This document shows positions 42,145 to 51,070 of a DNA stretch of 64,000 nucleotides, piece after piece. The notes under the pieces are model-generated. The model was not told where the DNA came from. It saw only the letters and a program-made list of their open reading frames with translations, and made no database searches. The position numbers and the translations under genes were made by a program. The DNA is from Firmicutes bacterium UBA2530 (lineage in GTDB: Bacteria; Bacillota; Clostridia; Tissierellales; Sedimentibacteraceae), in assembly GCA_002340985.1 (NCBI GenBank), contig DDNC01000014.1, forward strand, positions 384,121-448,120. The letters are read 5' to 3'. Positions within the stretch are counted from its first letter, which is position 1; the number at the start of each line of letters is the position of its first letter.

Positions 42145-44451
42145 CTATTTAAATAATTCTCCAAGAGCGTCACCAAGTGACTCACCGATGGTGAAATTTG
42201 CTTCCTCTTTCTGATACGCTTCTTCTTCAGTTACAAAATCATCACCCTTATCTTCAAGTATGAATGTAAGGTTTAAGTTTTTGCCTTTCATATCTACTCC
42301 AAGAACCTTAGCATCCTTTACCTCACCAACTTTTACAACCTGAGCAGGTGTTCTTAATTTTTCAGAGGATACTTTAGCAATAGGAATAAAGCAGTCAATA
42401 TTTCCATTTACGCTTACATGAACACCGTCAAGCAAAATACGAGTTATTTCAACAGGAATTATATCATCCTTGTTCAAGTTCTTTGCATATTGGTCGAAAG
42501 GATGTTCAACAAGTTGTTTTAAGCCTAAGCTTACCTTTCTGTCTTTTCTTGTAATGTTTAATATTTTTGCTGTTACTTCCTGTCCTTCTTTAACAACATC
42601 TGTTACCTTTTCTGTTCTTGCCCAGTCAAGATCTTTAATGTGAAGCAGGCACTCAATTCCGTCTATTTCAACAAATGCTCCGAAATCTGCTATTCTTGTT
42701 ATCTTTCCTGTAACAACATCTCCCTTTTGATGTTTGTCAAGGAATATTGACCAAGGACTCTTAACAGTTGCTTTGTAGCTCAATGACAGTTTTTTGTTTT
42801 CTTTATCGATGCTCTTCACTTTTACGCTGATTTTATCGCCTGTCTTCAGAACTTCTGAAGGATGCTTTATTCTTGTCCATGCAATCTCATTAATGTGAAG
42901 AAGTCCGTCAATTCCATTGATTTCAACAAAGGCACCGTAATCCTGAATGTTTTTAACAGTTCCTTCGTAAATTTCACCTTCATTGATGCTTGCCCAAACT
43001 TCATTGTCTTTTGCTTCTTTTTCTAATTTTTCTATTTCTCTTGATGTAAGTATAAGCTGTTTTCTTCCTTTGTTATTCTTTGTTTCCAAAACCTGAACCT
43101 TTATGGTTTTGCCCACATATTCTGAAGGATCTGCATTTCTTCTTACAGAAATCTGGTTTCTTGGTATGAATCCTTTAATTCCTTTAACTTTTCCGTAAAT
43201 TCCATACTGTGAAGCTTCAATAATATTTGTTTCGATTGCTGTTCCGTCAGCTTTCATTTTTTCAAGCTCTTCCCAGATTTTGTTCTCTTCCAAAGGCTTC
43301 CTTGTTAAAACTACATTTCCGTCCTGGTCCGCAATTTTAAGAACCTGAGCTTCAATTTCGTCTCCCTCTTTAACTTCTTTTGTCAAGTCCTGAACATCGG
43401 ATAAAGAATATTCGTCTCTTGTAATTATTCCGTCAGATTTATAATTGATGTTTACAGAAATAGCATCAGGGCTTACATATATAACTGTTCCTTTTACCCT
43501 TTCGCCAGTTCTGATGTATGATACTCCACCGTAATTTTCAAACAAATCACGCATTGTTCCATTCTCAGCCTGATTGTCTTCGTTCTTTTCAACCTGTTCA
43601 TTCATGTTGTTATTTAGGTTTTCCAACATATTAATAACCTCCTCAATTATCCAGTCAGGTGCAGATGCTCCTGCGGACACTCCCACAATAGTATTTTTAT
43701 CAATATAGTTATAAGGTATTTCCTTATAATTTTCAATTAAGAATGTATTAGGACAGACTTTGCTGCTCAATTCATACAACTTCTTGGTATTAGAGCTGTT
43801 TTTTCCGCCTATTATAAGCATTACATCGCTTCTTGAAGCAAGCTCAACGCATGCTTCCTGTCTTTTTCTTGTTGCGTCGCAAATTGTATTATATATTTCA
43901 ATGTTTTGAATATTGTTTGCATTGATTTCATTTTCAACTTTACGAAAGGTATCTGTGTTAAATGTGGTCTGGGAAACCATGCAGTATTTTTTATGAGAAT
44001 CCAATTTCAATTCAAGCAATTCCTCAGGATTCTCTATAACCGCTGCGTCATTTCCGCACCATCCTAAAATACCAAGCACCTCAGGATGGTTCTTGTCACC
44101 CGTAATAATTATATCATAACCTTTATTTTTGTATTCTTCAACTATTTTATGTATTTTTTTTACTTTTACACATGTTGCGTCAATAACTTCTATATTATTT
44201 TCTCTAAGTCTTTCCAAAACATGCTTGCCTACACCGTGAGCACGTATGAGCAGTTGCGCATCATTATTTTCGGGAATATCTTCTACTACAACCATACCCT
44301 TTTTTTCAAGCCTGTCTACGACGTCTTTGTTATGAATTATTTCACCATAGCTGTAAAGTCTGTTTTCTTCATTTAAAGTTTTATCGGCTTTTTCAACTGC
44401 TGCCTTGACCCCGGAACAAAAACCGTTGAATTTTGAAATTTCTATTTTCAT
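42145..44451 (-). CDS. ispH: IspH-ribosomal protein S1 fusion
   Basis: A 768-aa bifunctional protein common in Clostridia. Residues 1-280 are IspH, the [4Fe-4S] enzyme that makes IPP/DMAPP in the MEP isoprenoid pathway; Cys12, Cys94 and Cys191 (TICDATRKRQ) are the cluster ligands, and RAHGVG and NHPEVLG are conserved. After an acidic linker (about 280-305) come about five S1 RNA-binding repeats. Clear ones are GTVKNIQDYGAFVEINGIDG and GKITRIADFGAFVEIDGIEC. The S1 part resembles RpsA. The gene follows plsC by four bases. The physiological reason for the fusion is unknown. Confidence 0.95.
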   Translation of the reverse strand: MKIEISKFNGFCSGVKAAVEKADKTLNEENRLYSYGEIIHNKDVVDRLEKKGMVVVEDIPENNDAQLLIRAHGVGKHVLERLRENNIEVIDATCVKVKKIHKIVEEYKNKGYDIIITGDKNHPEVLGILGWCGNDAAVIENPEELLELKLDSHKKYCMVSQTTFNTDTFRKVENEINANNIQNIEIYNTICDATRKRQEACVELASRSDVMLIIGGKNSSNTKKLYELSSKVCPNTFLIENYKEIPYNYIDKNTIVGVSAGASAPDWIIEEVINMLENLNNNMNEQVEKNEDNQAENGTMRDLFENYGGVSYIRTGERVKGTVIYVSPDAISVNINYKSDGIITRDEYSLSDVQDLTKEVKEGDEIEAQVLKIADQDGNVVLTRKPLEENKIWEELEKMKADGTAIETNIIEASQYGIYGKVKGIKGFIPRNQISVRRNADPSEYVGKTIKVQVLETKNNKGRKQLILTSREIEKLEKEAKDNEVWASINEGEIYEGTVKNIQDYGAFVEINGIDGLLHINEIAWTRIKHPSEVLKTGDKISVKVKSIDKENKKLSLSYKATVKSPWSIFLDKHQKGDVVTGKITRIADFGAFVEIDGIECLLHIKDLDWARTEKVTDVVKEGQEVTAKILNITRKDRKVSLGLKQLVEHPFDQYAKNLNKDDIIPVEITRILLDGVHVSVNGNIDCFIPIAKVSSEKLRTPAQVVKVGEVKDAKVLGVDMKGKNLNLTFILEDKGDDFVTEEEAYQKEEANFTIGESLGDALGELFK

Positions 44452-44455
44452 AGCG

Positions 44456-45040
44456 TTACCTATCTTTTAAATTGTAGATATCTGTTAGTATCTGTTTTCC
44501 TATTTCATTGTATATTTCAGTGTTTATCTTACCCTGCACATTTTCAAAATAATCCTTTTGCTCACCGAAAATAATTTTAATCTTTCCTCTGAATTTATAT
44601 TTCCCCTGTATGTAGAAAGGAAGAATATTTACCTTTGCCTTATTTGCAATCAGGGCAATACCGGGCTTTGCATTGCTTTCATCATATTGCTTAACCCTTG
44701 TTCCTTCGGGAAATATCCCAAGTATTTCATCATTGCTCAAAACAGCCAATGAGCTTTTAATCGCCGACATGGATACACCCTGTCTGTCAACCGGGAAAGC
44801 TCCCAGTTTTCTAAATACATACCCCAAAATTTTTTTATCAAACAATTCTTTTTTACCCATGAAATGAACCTGTCTCTTTGAAGAGATTGCAAGGATAACG
44901 GGATCAATCATAGATATGTGGTTTCCACATGCAATTAAACCGCCTTCAGTCTTGTTGAGATTTTCAGCATTCTTTACTTCTATGTCAAAAACAATAAAAA
45001 CAAGAAATTTAAAAAATCCTACCACTATTTTATAAAACAT
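44456..45040 (-). CDS. plsC: 1-acyl-sn-glycerol-3-phosphate acyltransferase PlsC
   Basis: Acylates lysophosphatidic acid in phospholipid synthesis at the inner membrane. About 194 aa. The catalytic NHISMID (the NHx4D motif) and the FPEGTR motif are both present, after an N-terminal hydrophobic helix. I set the start at ATG 45038-45040, preceded by GGAGGAAGC; the open frame extends 14 codons further into cmk. This overlaps cmk by 11 bases, with the SD inside cmk. Gene order cmk-plsC-ispH/rpsA is widespread in Clostridia. Confidence 0.92.
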   Translation of the reverse strand: MFYKIVVGFFKFLVFIVFDIEVKNAENLNKTEGGLIACGNHISMIDPVILAISSKRQVHFMGKKELFDKKILGYVFRKLGAFPVDRQGVSMSAIKSSLAVLSNDEILGIFPEGTRVKQYDESNAKPGIALIANKAKVNILPFYIQGKYKFRGKIKIIFGEQKDYFENVQGKINTEIYNEIGKQILTDIYNLKDR

Positions 45041-45689
45041 TGCTTCCTCCAATAATACGTGAAATGGCTTCAACTGTTTCAACTATATCCATATCTGTAG
45101 TATCTATCAAAATTGCATCTTCTGCCATTCTTAAGGGGGAATTTTCTCTTGTGGTGTCGTTTATGTCACGTTGCTTAAGATCAGCAAGTACGTTACTAAA
45201 ATCAGCAGTCTTTCCGCTTGCCTCAATCTGCCTGTATCTTCTTTCAGCTCTTGTTTGTTCTGATGCGGTTATGAAAAATTTAAAATCAGCATCAGGAAAA
45301 ACCTTTGTTCCGATATCCCGCCCGTCTAAAACCACATCTTTGTTTTCAGCTATTTTTCTCTGAAGTTCAACCATCCTGGTTCTTACATTTTTCAGTGCGG
45401 AAATTTTAGAAGCGCCTATGGATATGTCTTCGGCTCTTATTGAGCTCTCCACATTTACATTATCAAGATATATGCAGCTGTTCGAATAATCCACCGAAGT
45501 AGTTTTAAGCATTTTATCAATTTCACCTTCATTTTCCGCACAAACTTCTATGCGGCACATTCGTGCTTTCAATGCAAGTGCGCGATACATTGCACCTGTA
45601 TCTATATACTCAAAATTTAATTTTTTGCTTAACAACTTTGCAACAGTGCTTTTGCCCGCTCCGGATGGACCATCTATTGCAATTATCAT
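45030..45689 (-). CDS. cmk: Cytidylate kinase
   Basis: Phosphorylates CMP and dCMP. The 219-aa length is normal. P-loop GPSGAGKSTVAKLLSKKL is at residues 7-24, then YIDTGAMYRA. LDGRDIGTKVFPDADFKFF is the conserved nucleotide-binding region, and RRYRQIEASG the lid. It is the first gene of the operon and has a well-placed promoter at 45729-45757. Confidence 0.95.
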   Translation of the reverse strand: MIIAIDGPSGAGKSTVAKLLSKKLNFEYIDTGAMYRALALKARMCRIEVCAENEGEIDKMLKTTSVDYSNSCIYLDNVNVESSIRAEDISIGASKISALKNVRTRMVELQRKIAENKDVVLDGRDIGTKVFPDADFKFFITASEQTRAERRYRQIEASGKTADFSNVLADLKQRDINDTTRENSPLRMAEDAILIDTTDMDIVETVEAISRIIGGSNVL

Positions 45690-45728
45690 ATTGTTTTCCT
45701 TTCAGTTAATTTTAATAAATACTAAGAT

Positions 45729-45757
45729 ATTATATTACAAAATTGAAAATATAACAA
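45729..45757 (-). promoter_or_regulatory. Sigma-A promoter of cmk-plsC-ispH/rpsA
   Basis: Minus strand TTGTTA (45752-45757), 17-base spacer, TATAAT (45729-45734). Confidence 0.75.
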
Positions 45758-45778
45758 CATAATTTTATACCCCATATT

Positions 45779-45810
45779 AAAAAAGGCGGCAAGTAACTAA
45801 CCTGCAGCCC
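45779..45810 (-). terminator. Terminator of the oxidoreductase-rpiR operon
   Basis: Ten-base arms GGCTGCAGGT/ACTTGCCGCC (8 of 10 paired) followed by six T on minus. Confidence 0.65.
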
Positions 45811-45826
45811 ATAATATTTTGATTCG

Positions 45827-46699
45827 CTATTCGTTCTGATATATGCTGTGATTATCCCACAGCTGCTCCAGACGATTATAATATTCAACAATATCATCCT
45901 TTTCTCTAAGGCTGATGTTTGTAATAAGGTTATTTATCATGCACAGCGGTACAACCAAAGAATCTATAAACGACACAATATTGCTCTTTGCAAGCAGTGA
46001 CACATCTGCCAGAGAATGTATGGGAGATGCCTCGGTATCAGTAACAGCCACTATTTTGGCATTTCTTCCCTTTATAAACTTCGTGGCATCGATTGTAATT
46101 TTAGAATATCTCGGATAGCTTATTACAATTAATACATCTGTTTCTTTCACTTTAATTATTTCTTCATAAAGCGAATTTACGCCGCTGTTATTTAAAACCT
46201 TCACGTTGTCAAGGATAACATCAAGATAAAATCCAAGGTAATTTGATAATGTGGAAGATGTTCTGAGTCCGAGAATGTATACCTTGCTTGCATTGAGAAT
46301 AATCTCCGTAGCCTCATCCAGAGCTTTTGTATCTATGGATTCATACAAGCTCCGCATGTTGTTCATTTCATTCTTTATTATCTTTTTATGTAGCTTGTCC
46401 GCATCATTTATAATATCATCATCCAGTCCTATTCTTTGAACCGTGGTCAGCTTGTTTTTTATCAATACCTGCAAAGCTTTTTGAAGTTCCGGAAATCCGG
46501 AATACCCTATTGAACTGGCGAAGCGTACAACCGTTGATTCACTTACATCAACGGTCTCGCCTATTTTAGCAGCTGTCATAAACGCTGCTTTGTCATAATG
46601 ATCAATAATAAATTGAGCTATTTGTTTTTGTCCCTTGCTGAATTTATAATAATTATTTTGTATAACACTTATCAGATCACTGTTATTTGCCATAATCAA
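45827..46699 (-). CDS. RpiR-family transcriptional regulator
   Basis: A 290-aa regulator. The N-terminal helix-turn-helix (about 1-75) has ETVDVSESTVVRFASSIGYSG, the RpiR hallmark. The C-terminal SIS domain (about 125-265) has KVYILGLRTSSTLSNYLG and VLIVISYPRYSKITI and normally binds a phosphosugar. It overlaps the gamma-subunit gene as ATGA and closes the 2-oxoacid oxidoreductase operon. Regulators of this family usually control sugar metabolism, so this placement suggests feedback on the ferredoxin-linked pathway. The effector is unknown. Confidence 0.9.
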   Translation of the reverse strand: MIMANNSDLISVIQNNYYKFSKGQKQIAQFIIDHYDKAAFMTAAKIGETVDVSESTVVRFASSIGYSGFPELQKALQVLIKNKLTTVQRIGLDDDIINDADKLHKKIIKNEMNNMRSLYESIDTKALDEATEIILNASKVYILGLRTSSTLSNYLGFYLDVILDNVKVLNNSGVNSLYEEIIKVKETDVLIVISYPRYSKITIDATKFIKGRNAKIVAVTDTEASPIHSLADVSLLAKSNIVSFIDSLVVPLCMINNLITNISLREKDDIVEYYNRLEQLWDNHSIYQNE

Positions 46700-47235
46700 C
46701 CTCGAATTAGTTTAATACCTTCTTCGAAAGCGCTCATATTTTTATCAACTGTTACAGGCGGAACTCTGTTAGCGATGGAACGCATCATTACATCCTTGCT
46801 GATTACATCCTCACCGATGAGCGCGTACAATGCGCCTACAGAAACTATGTTCCCAACCATCGGTGTTCCTATTTTATTCTGAGCAGTATCCAATATGGGA
46901 AGCTTATATACCTTATAAGGAACATCCATATTGACATTAACACCTTCGTCAACTACCAGTATACCATTTTTACTCAATGATGCAATATATTTGTCATATG
47001 AATTCTGTGTAAGTGCCAATAAAATATCACAGTCCGTAACCTTCGGGAACTTTATTTCATCCCTGCTGATTATTACCTCGGATTTACTTGCGCCGCCTCT
47101 TGCTTCGGGGCCATATGACTGTGTCTGGATTGCATTTATTCCTTCCTCAATAGCAGCATCGGCAAAGATAATTGCAGCTAGTATTACGCCCTGACCGCCG
47201 GAACCACTGAGTCTTAATTCTATTTTTCGAAACAT
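46696..47235 (-). CDS. korC: 2-oxoacid:ferredoxin oxidoreductase gamma subunit
   Basis: Gamma domain of the four-subunit oxidoreductase that makes acyl-CoA, CO2 and reduced ferredoxin. About 179 aa from ATG 47233-47235, which has GGGGAGAGA upstream; the frame begins 11 codons earlier within the beta gene. RLSGSGGQGVILAAIIFADA is the characteristic opening, and QTQSYGPEARGGASKSEVII follows. The class could act on 2-oxoglutarate or branched-chain oxoacids (Kor or Vor); the symbol is chosen by general resemblance only. Confidence 0.85.
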   Translation of the reverse strand: MFRKIELRLSGSGGQGVILAAIIFADAAIEEGINAIQTQSYGPEARGGASKSEVIISRDEIKFPKVTDCDILLALTQNSYDKYIASLSKNGILVVDEGVNVNMDVPYKVYKLPILDTAQNKIGTPMVGNIVSVGALYALIGEDVISKDVMMRSIANRVPPVTVDKNMSAFEEGIKLIRG

Positions 47236-47248
47236 TTCAATCTCTCCC

Positions 47249-48064
47249 CTATTTTTGAAATTTATCAATTATAACCTGGTATCCTTCGGTATACTCTGTC
47301 TTTGGATTATTGTAAAACTCACCTATAAGTATTTTATTCTCACCTTTTTCAGGAGTCTTTTCAACAACCTTAATATCAACACAGTTATCTTTCAGGAATT
47401 GATGCATTTTAACAGCGTTTCCTCTCTTGTTCTTTCTTCCGTAGTATGTCGGACAGAGGCTCAATCCTTCTATAAACGAAAAGCCTTTATTTTCCAACCC
47501 CTTTTCTACAAGCTTCTGCATAAGAGGTGCGTGATAAGCAGTTCCTCTTCCTACAAATGTTGCTCCAGCACCCTGAGCTAGGTTGCACAAATCGAAAGGT
47601 TTTTCAATGTTTCCGAAAGGAGCCGTGGTTGCAAAATCTCCAAAAGGCGTTGTAGGAGAATATTGACCTCCGGTCATTCCGTATATGTTATTGTTAAATA
47701 CGATTGTTGTTATGTCGATGTTTCTTCTTGCAGCATGTATGAGGTGATTTCCTCCTATTGCGGAGCTGTCACCGTCACCCATTATAACTATTACATGAAG
47801 TTTTGGATTTGCAAGCTTAATACCTGTTGCAAACGCCAGCGCACGCCCATGGGTTGTGTGAAGTGTGTTAAAGTCCAGATATCCCGGCGCCCTAGAGGAA
47901 CAGCCTATACCAGAAACAACCACCACATCATCCTTATTATATCCAACTTTATCTATTGCCCTGACAACTGTATTCATCAGGGTTCCGTGTCCGCAGCCGG
48001 GACACCATATGTGAGGTAATTTGTTGACTCTGAAATATTTTTGTGTCAATTCACTGCAATTCAT
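47249..48064 (-). CDS. korB: 2-oxoacid:ferredoxin oxidoreductase beta subunit (TPP)
   Basis: Thiamine diphosphate-binding beta subunit, 271 aa. HIWCPGCGHGTLMNTVVRA is the opening, GDGDSSAIGGNHLIHAARRN is the TPP/Mg motif and NNNIYGMTGGQYSPTTPFG completes it. Cysteines at CPGCGHG, GCSSR and LCPTYYG could hold a cluster. The arrangement delta-alpha-beta-gamma suggests a 2-oxoglutarate or 2-oxoisovalerate type enzyme. It starts one base before the alpha stop ends. Confidence 0.9.
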   Translation of the reverse strand: MNCSELTQKYFRVNKLPHIWCPGCGHGTLMNTVVRAIDKVGYNKDDVVVVSGIGCSSRAPGYLDFNTLHTTHGRALAFATGIKLANPKLHVIVIMGDGDSSAIGGNHLIHAARRNIDITTIVFNNNIYGMTGGQYSPTTPFGDFATTAPFGNIEKPFDLCNLAQGAGATFVGRGTAYHAPLMQKLVEKGLENKGFSFIEGLSLCPTYYGRKNKRGNAVKMHQFLKDNCVDIKVVEKTPEKGENKILIGEFYNNPKTEYTEGYQVIIDKFQK

Positions 48065-49206
48065 TATAATATACCTCCTGTCACCGCTTTTGTAATTTCA
48101 TCAGGGGTAATTAATTCACCTGTGATTTTATTTATTTTTTTAACAGGGCACTTTTTCCCTGCAACTCTGTCAACCTCCAAGAAATACTGGCCCAAGTTCA
48201 TTTCGGCAACATATATTTCCTTAGCCTTTTCAGCAATATCGTTGATTTGTTTTTCAAGGAAAGGCCATATTGTAATCGGTCTGAACATACCCACCTTAAT
48301 ATCATTTCGGCGCATATCGTCAATGGCACTTTTAGCAGCTCTTGAAACTCCTCCAAATGCAACTATTACAATTTCAGCGTCTTCCATGCAATATTCTTCG
48401 TAATATGTAAAATCATCTATGTTATTTTCTATTTTATCAACTATTCTTTGAACAAGTTTTCCTGAAATTTCGGTATTGTTTGTAGGAAATCCCGTTTCAT
48501 CATGAGTAAGTCCGGTTACATGATATCTATATCCATCTCCGAAAGATGCCATAGGAGGAATCATATCTTCATCAGGCTTGTACGCTGAATATTTCTCAGG
48601 CTCGCATGACGGTTTTTTTCTGTTTATAACTTCAATTTCCGAAGGTTCCATAAACTTTAATTTTTCTCTCATATGCCCTACTGTTTCGTCCATGAGAAGC
48701 ACAACAGGAGTTCTGTATTTCTCAGCTATGTTGAAGGCCTTGATTGTATATTCGTACACTTCCTGAACGGAATTCGGTGTGAGAGATACTGACGGATGGT
48801 CACCATGTGTTCCCCATTTTGCCTGCATTATATCACCCTGTGCCGGAGATGTAGGCATACCTGTACTTGGACCGCCTCTTTGAACATTGACAATTACACA
48901 AGGAATTTCTGCAATAGCAGCATATCCTAAATTTTCCTGCATTAGTGAAAAGCCCGGTCCGCTTGTTGCAGTCATTGATTTCAATCCAGCCAGCGAGCCT
49001 CCGATTATTGCCGCCATACTTGCCAGCTCATCTTCCATTTGTATGAACTTTCCACCGATTTGCGGCAGTTTCTGAGCAGATATTTCTGCAATTTCCGTGG
49101 ACGGAGTTATTGGATATCCTGCGTAGAATTTCATGCCCGCTGCCAAAGCTCCCTCAACACAGGCCTCATTTCCTTGAACTAACTTATATCCGTTATTATT
49201 ACTCAT
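48064..49206 (-). CDS. korA: 2-oxoacid:ferredoxin oxidoreductase alpha subunit
   Basis: About 380 aa. VQGNEACVEGALAAGMKFYAGY with PITPSTEI is the Kor/Vor alpha opening. SATSGPGFSLM (as MTATSGPGFSLMQENLG) and NVQRGGPSTGMPT are conserved pyrimidine-domain motifs. I start at ATG 49204-49206: GGAGG lies eight bases upstream and the codon sits within the delta stop region (GATGAGTAA). A longer frame of 29 more codons would run through the delta gene. The exact oxoacid is not determined. Confidence 0.9.
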   Translation of the reverse strand: MSNNNGYKLVQGNEACVEGALAAGMKFYAGYPITPSTEIAEISAQKLPQIGGKFIQMEDELASMAAIIGGSLAGLKSMTATSGPGFSLMQENLGYAAIAEIPCVIVNVQRGGPSTGMPTSPAQGDIMQAKWGTHGDHPSVSLTPNSVQEVYEYTIKAFNIAEKYRTPVVLLMDETVGHMREKLKFMEPSEIEVINRKKPSCEPEKYSAYKPDEDMIPPMASFGDGYRYHVTGLTHDETGFPTNNTEISGKLVQRIVDKIENNIDDFTYYEEYCMEDAEIVIVAFGGVSRAAKSAIDDMRRNDIKVGMFRPITIWPFLEKQINDIAEKAKEIYVAEMNLGQYFLEVDRVAGKKCPVKKINKITGELITPDEITKAVTGGIL

Positions 49207-49405
49207 CTTTTTTTCCTCCTGCAATATAAATAGCATTGTCTGGGCATCTGAGCTCACACTGACCGCAGAATATACATTTTTCAGGATAAGCAATTACACA
49301 TTTTTCATTTTCAATTACCAGAACCTGCTTAGGGCAAAAACCTACGCAAACACCACAGCCCTTACACCAGTCCTTGTTTTGTAAAAGACTTTTATTGTCA
49401 GCCAT
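49199..49405 (-). CDS. korD: 2-oxoacid:ferredoxin oxidoreductase delta (ferredoxin) subunit
   Basis: A 68-aa two-cluster ferredoxin-like subunit and first gene of the operon. Two CxxCxxCxxxC motifs are complete: CKGCGVCVGFC with a following P, and CIFCGQCELRC with a following P. It passes electrons from the TPP subunits to soluble ferredoxin. The stop overlaps the alpha start. Promoter at 49440-49467. Confidence 0.92.
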   Translation of the reverse strand: MADNKSLLQNKDWCKGCGVCVGFCPKQVLVIENEKCVIAYPEKCIFCGQCELRCPDNAIYIAGGKKDE

Positions 49406-49439
49406 TTATAACATCCTCCTTGTTACTCACCTTAAGTAT

Positions 49440-49467
49440 ATAATATCACAAATAATAAGTTTTGCAA
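49440..49467 (-). promoter_or_regulatory. Promoter of the 2-oxoacid oxidoreductase operon
   Basis: Minus strand TTGCAA (49462-49467), 16-base spacer, TGATATTAT giving an extended -10 (49440-49445). Confidence 0.65.
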
Positions 49468-49679
49468 GAAATAATTCAATATTTATGCAATTTGCAATTT
49501 TTAATTCACATAATGCAAATTTAAAGATGAAAACGTATGGCCTACATGATGATTATAGCCGTAACAACAGCTGATTTCATTGATTTTCGCTTTCGACAAA
49601 GTTTGCATAAATCAAAAAAATGATTGAGATTATCGCATCTCATCAATTCATAAAATATCACTGTAAGTGAATATTAAGT
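49468..49679. other. AT-rich intergenic stretch without recognised features
   Basis: Part of a gene-free region of about 300 bases (49406-49708). Apart from the operon promoter on its left and the terminator on its right I see no coding frame with an SD, no convincing RNA structure and no repeat. Confidence 0.5.
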
Positions 49680-49723
49680 AAAAAAATGCATGAAGGCGAT
49701 TACGCTTTTCATGCATTTTTTTC
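49680..49723 (-). terminator. Terminator overlapping the end of the mnmM-like gene
   Basis: Long stem of A-rich/T-rich arms around ATGCATGAA/TTCATGCAT, with T-run on both sides. The TGA stop of the methyltransferase gene lies inside the stem. Confidence 0.85.
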
Positions 49724-50284
49724 TATTATGAACAGCTCCGGAGGAGTGTTGTTTTTGTTTATTAGATTTATGTGGAGCACATTGTACACCGAGTTATCCA
49801 GTGAATTCAAAAACTCACATATATTTTTTATCTCATATCCGGTATCATGTGTAATGTATGTAGTAATGAAAATTCTCCCGTCGTCTTTTAAATGCGGCAG
49901 CAAATTCATTATAGCTTTTACAGTTGTATCACCCTTGGTCGTAACCGTTTTATCGGAAAAAGGAAGATATCCTAAATTGAAAATGGCCGCATCGATTTTA
50001 TCAGATAAATGATTGCCTATGTATTCATGAGAATCCTTAATAAGCTCGTAGTTTATAAAATTCAGGTTGCTTTTCAGCAATATTTCAGTTCTCTCAATAG
50101 CCTGAGCCTGTATATCAAATGCTTTGACACATCCTTTTTCACCGGCCAACCTGCATAGAAACAGGGTATCAAAACCGTTTCCGCATGTTGCGTCAACGAA
50201 AGAGTGTGCATCACTATCAGAATAACTTTGTTTAATGAGCATATGTACAAAATCTACAAGCTTTCCATACTTTATATTTTCCAT
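49709..50284 (-). CDS. mnmM: YtqB/MnmM-family tRNA methyltransferase
   Basis: About 190-aa Rossmann SAM methyltransferase of the YtqB family; the Bacillus member is known as MnmM and methylates aminomethyl-thiouridine at the tRNA wobble base. SFVDATCGNGFDTLFL is the SAM loop and AAIFNLGYLPFSDK the family-specific catalytic stretch. TTYITHDTG (H-x-x-G) is also conserved. Start ATG 50284 has an AGGAGG SD; a frame 13 codons longer overlaps rluB. It directly follows rluB. Confidence 0.87.
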   Translation of the reverse strand: MENIKYGKLVDFVHMLIKQSYSDSDAHSFVDATCGNGFDTLFLCRLAGEKGCVKAFDIQAQAIERTEILLKSNLNFINYELIKDSHEYIGNHLSDKIDAAIFNLGYLPFSDKTVTTKGDTTVKAIMNLLPHLKDDGRIFITTYITHDTGYEIKNICEFLNSLDNSVYNVLHINLINKNNTPPELFIIEKNA

Positions 50285-50285
50285 T

Positions 50286-51008
50286 TTATGCCTCCTGATT
50301 TTTTTTGAGGAATTGTACCTCACTTTTGCTTAAATGCGTCCAGGTTCCCGGCTTTAAATTTTCCAAGCCTATTTCTCCGAATGAAACTCTTTTAAGCTTT
50401 GCAACGTTGTGTCCCACCGCATCAAACATCTTTCTCACCTGTCTGTTCTTACCTTCATAAATGCTTACTTCCACCACCGATTTATTTTCATGGCGCTTAA
50501 TGAGCTTTACTTTTGCGGGAGCTGTTTTGTAATTGTCTATGGCAACGCCTTTGCTGAGCTTAAGTATCGAAGCATCGCTTATACGCCCCTCCACCTCTGC
50601 CACGTATGTTTTGTAAATATTATACTTGGGGTGCATGAGCTTATTTGCCAGATCGCCGTCATTTGTCAAAAGCAGCAGGCCTGAGGTGTTGTAATCCAGT
50701 CTGCCTACAGGATAAATTCTTTCCTTTATATCAATCAGATCCAGAACTGTTTTTCTGTTAAACTGGTCACTGACGGTGGTCACGTATCCTTCAGGCTTAT
50801 ATAGCTTCAAATATATAAATTCTGTGGATTCAGAAATTTTTTTCCCATCAACAGTCACAATATCATTATTGGGATTAATCTTTGCACCAAGTTCTGTGAC
50901 CTTTACATGATTAACCTCTACCTTTCCCTCAAGAATCAGCTCTTCTGCCTTTCGGCGAGAAGTGACACCGCACCTTGCAATATATTTCTGAAGTCTTTCT
51001 AATTCCAT
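50286..51008 (-). CDS. rluB: RluB/RsuA-family rRNA pseudouridine synthase
   Basis: A 240-aa enzyme. The S4 RNA-binding domain (1-60) contains RLQKYIARCGVTSRRKAEEL. The catalytic domain has YPVGRLDYNTSGLLLLTNDG with the active-site Asp. EGKNRQVRKMFDAVGHNV is the second family motif. The likely target is 23S rRNA position 2605 (RluB), though RsuA-type specificity is not excluded. It has its own promoter and its stop lies two bases before mnmM. Confidence 0.93.
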   Translation of the reverse strand: MELERLQKYIARCGVTSRRKAEELILEGKVEVNHVKVTELGAKINPNNDIVTVDGKKISESTEFIYLKLYKPEGYVTTVSDQFNRKTVLDLIDIKERIYPVGRLDYNTSGLLLLTNDGDLANKLMHPKYNIYKTYVAEVEGRISDASILKLSKGVAIDNYKTAPAKVKLIKRHENKSVVEVSIYEGKNRQVRKMFDAVGHNVAKLKRVSFGEIGLENLKPGTWTHLSKSEVQFLKKNQEA

Positions 51009-51037
51009 AAACTCCGCCTTTTTTATGATTTATAGTA

Positions 51038-51066
51038 ATTATATCACTATACTTGCCAGTACACAA
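51038..51066 (-). promoter_or_regulatory. Sigma-A promoter of rluB-mnmM
   Basis: Minus strand TTGTGT (51061-51066), 17-base spacer, TATAAT with TG two bases before it (51038-51043). The -35 abuts the dapA-like stop. Confidence 0.75.
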
Positions 51067-51070
51067 TAAT

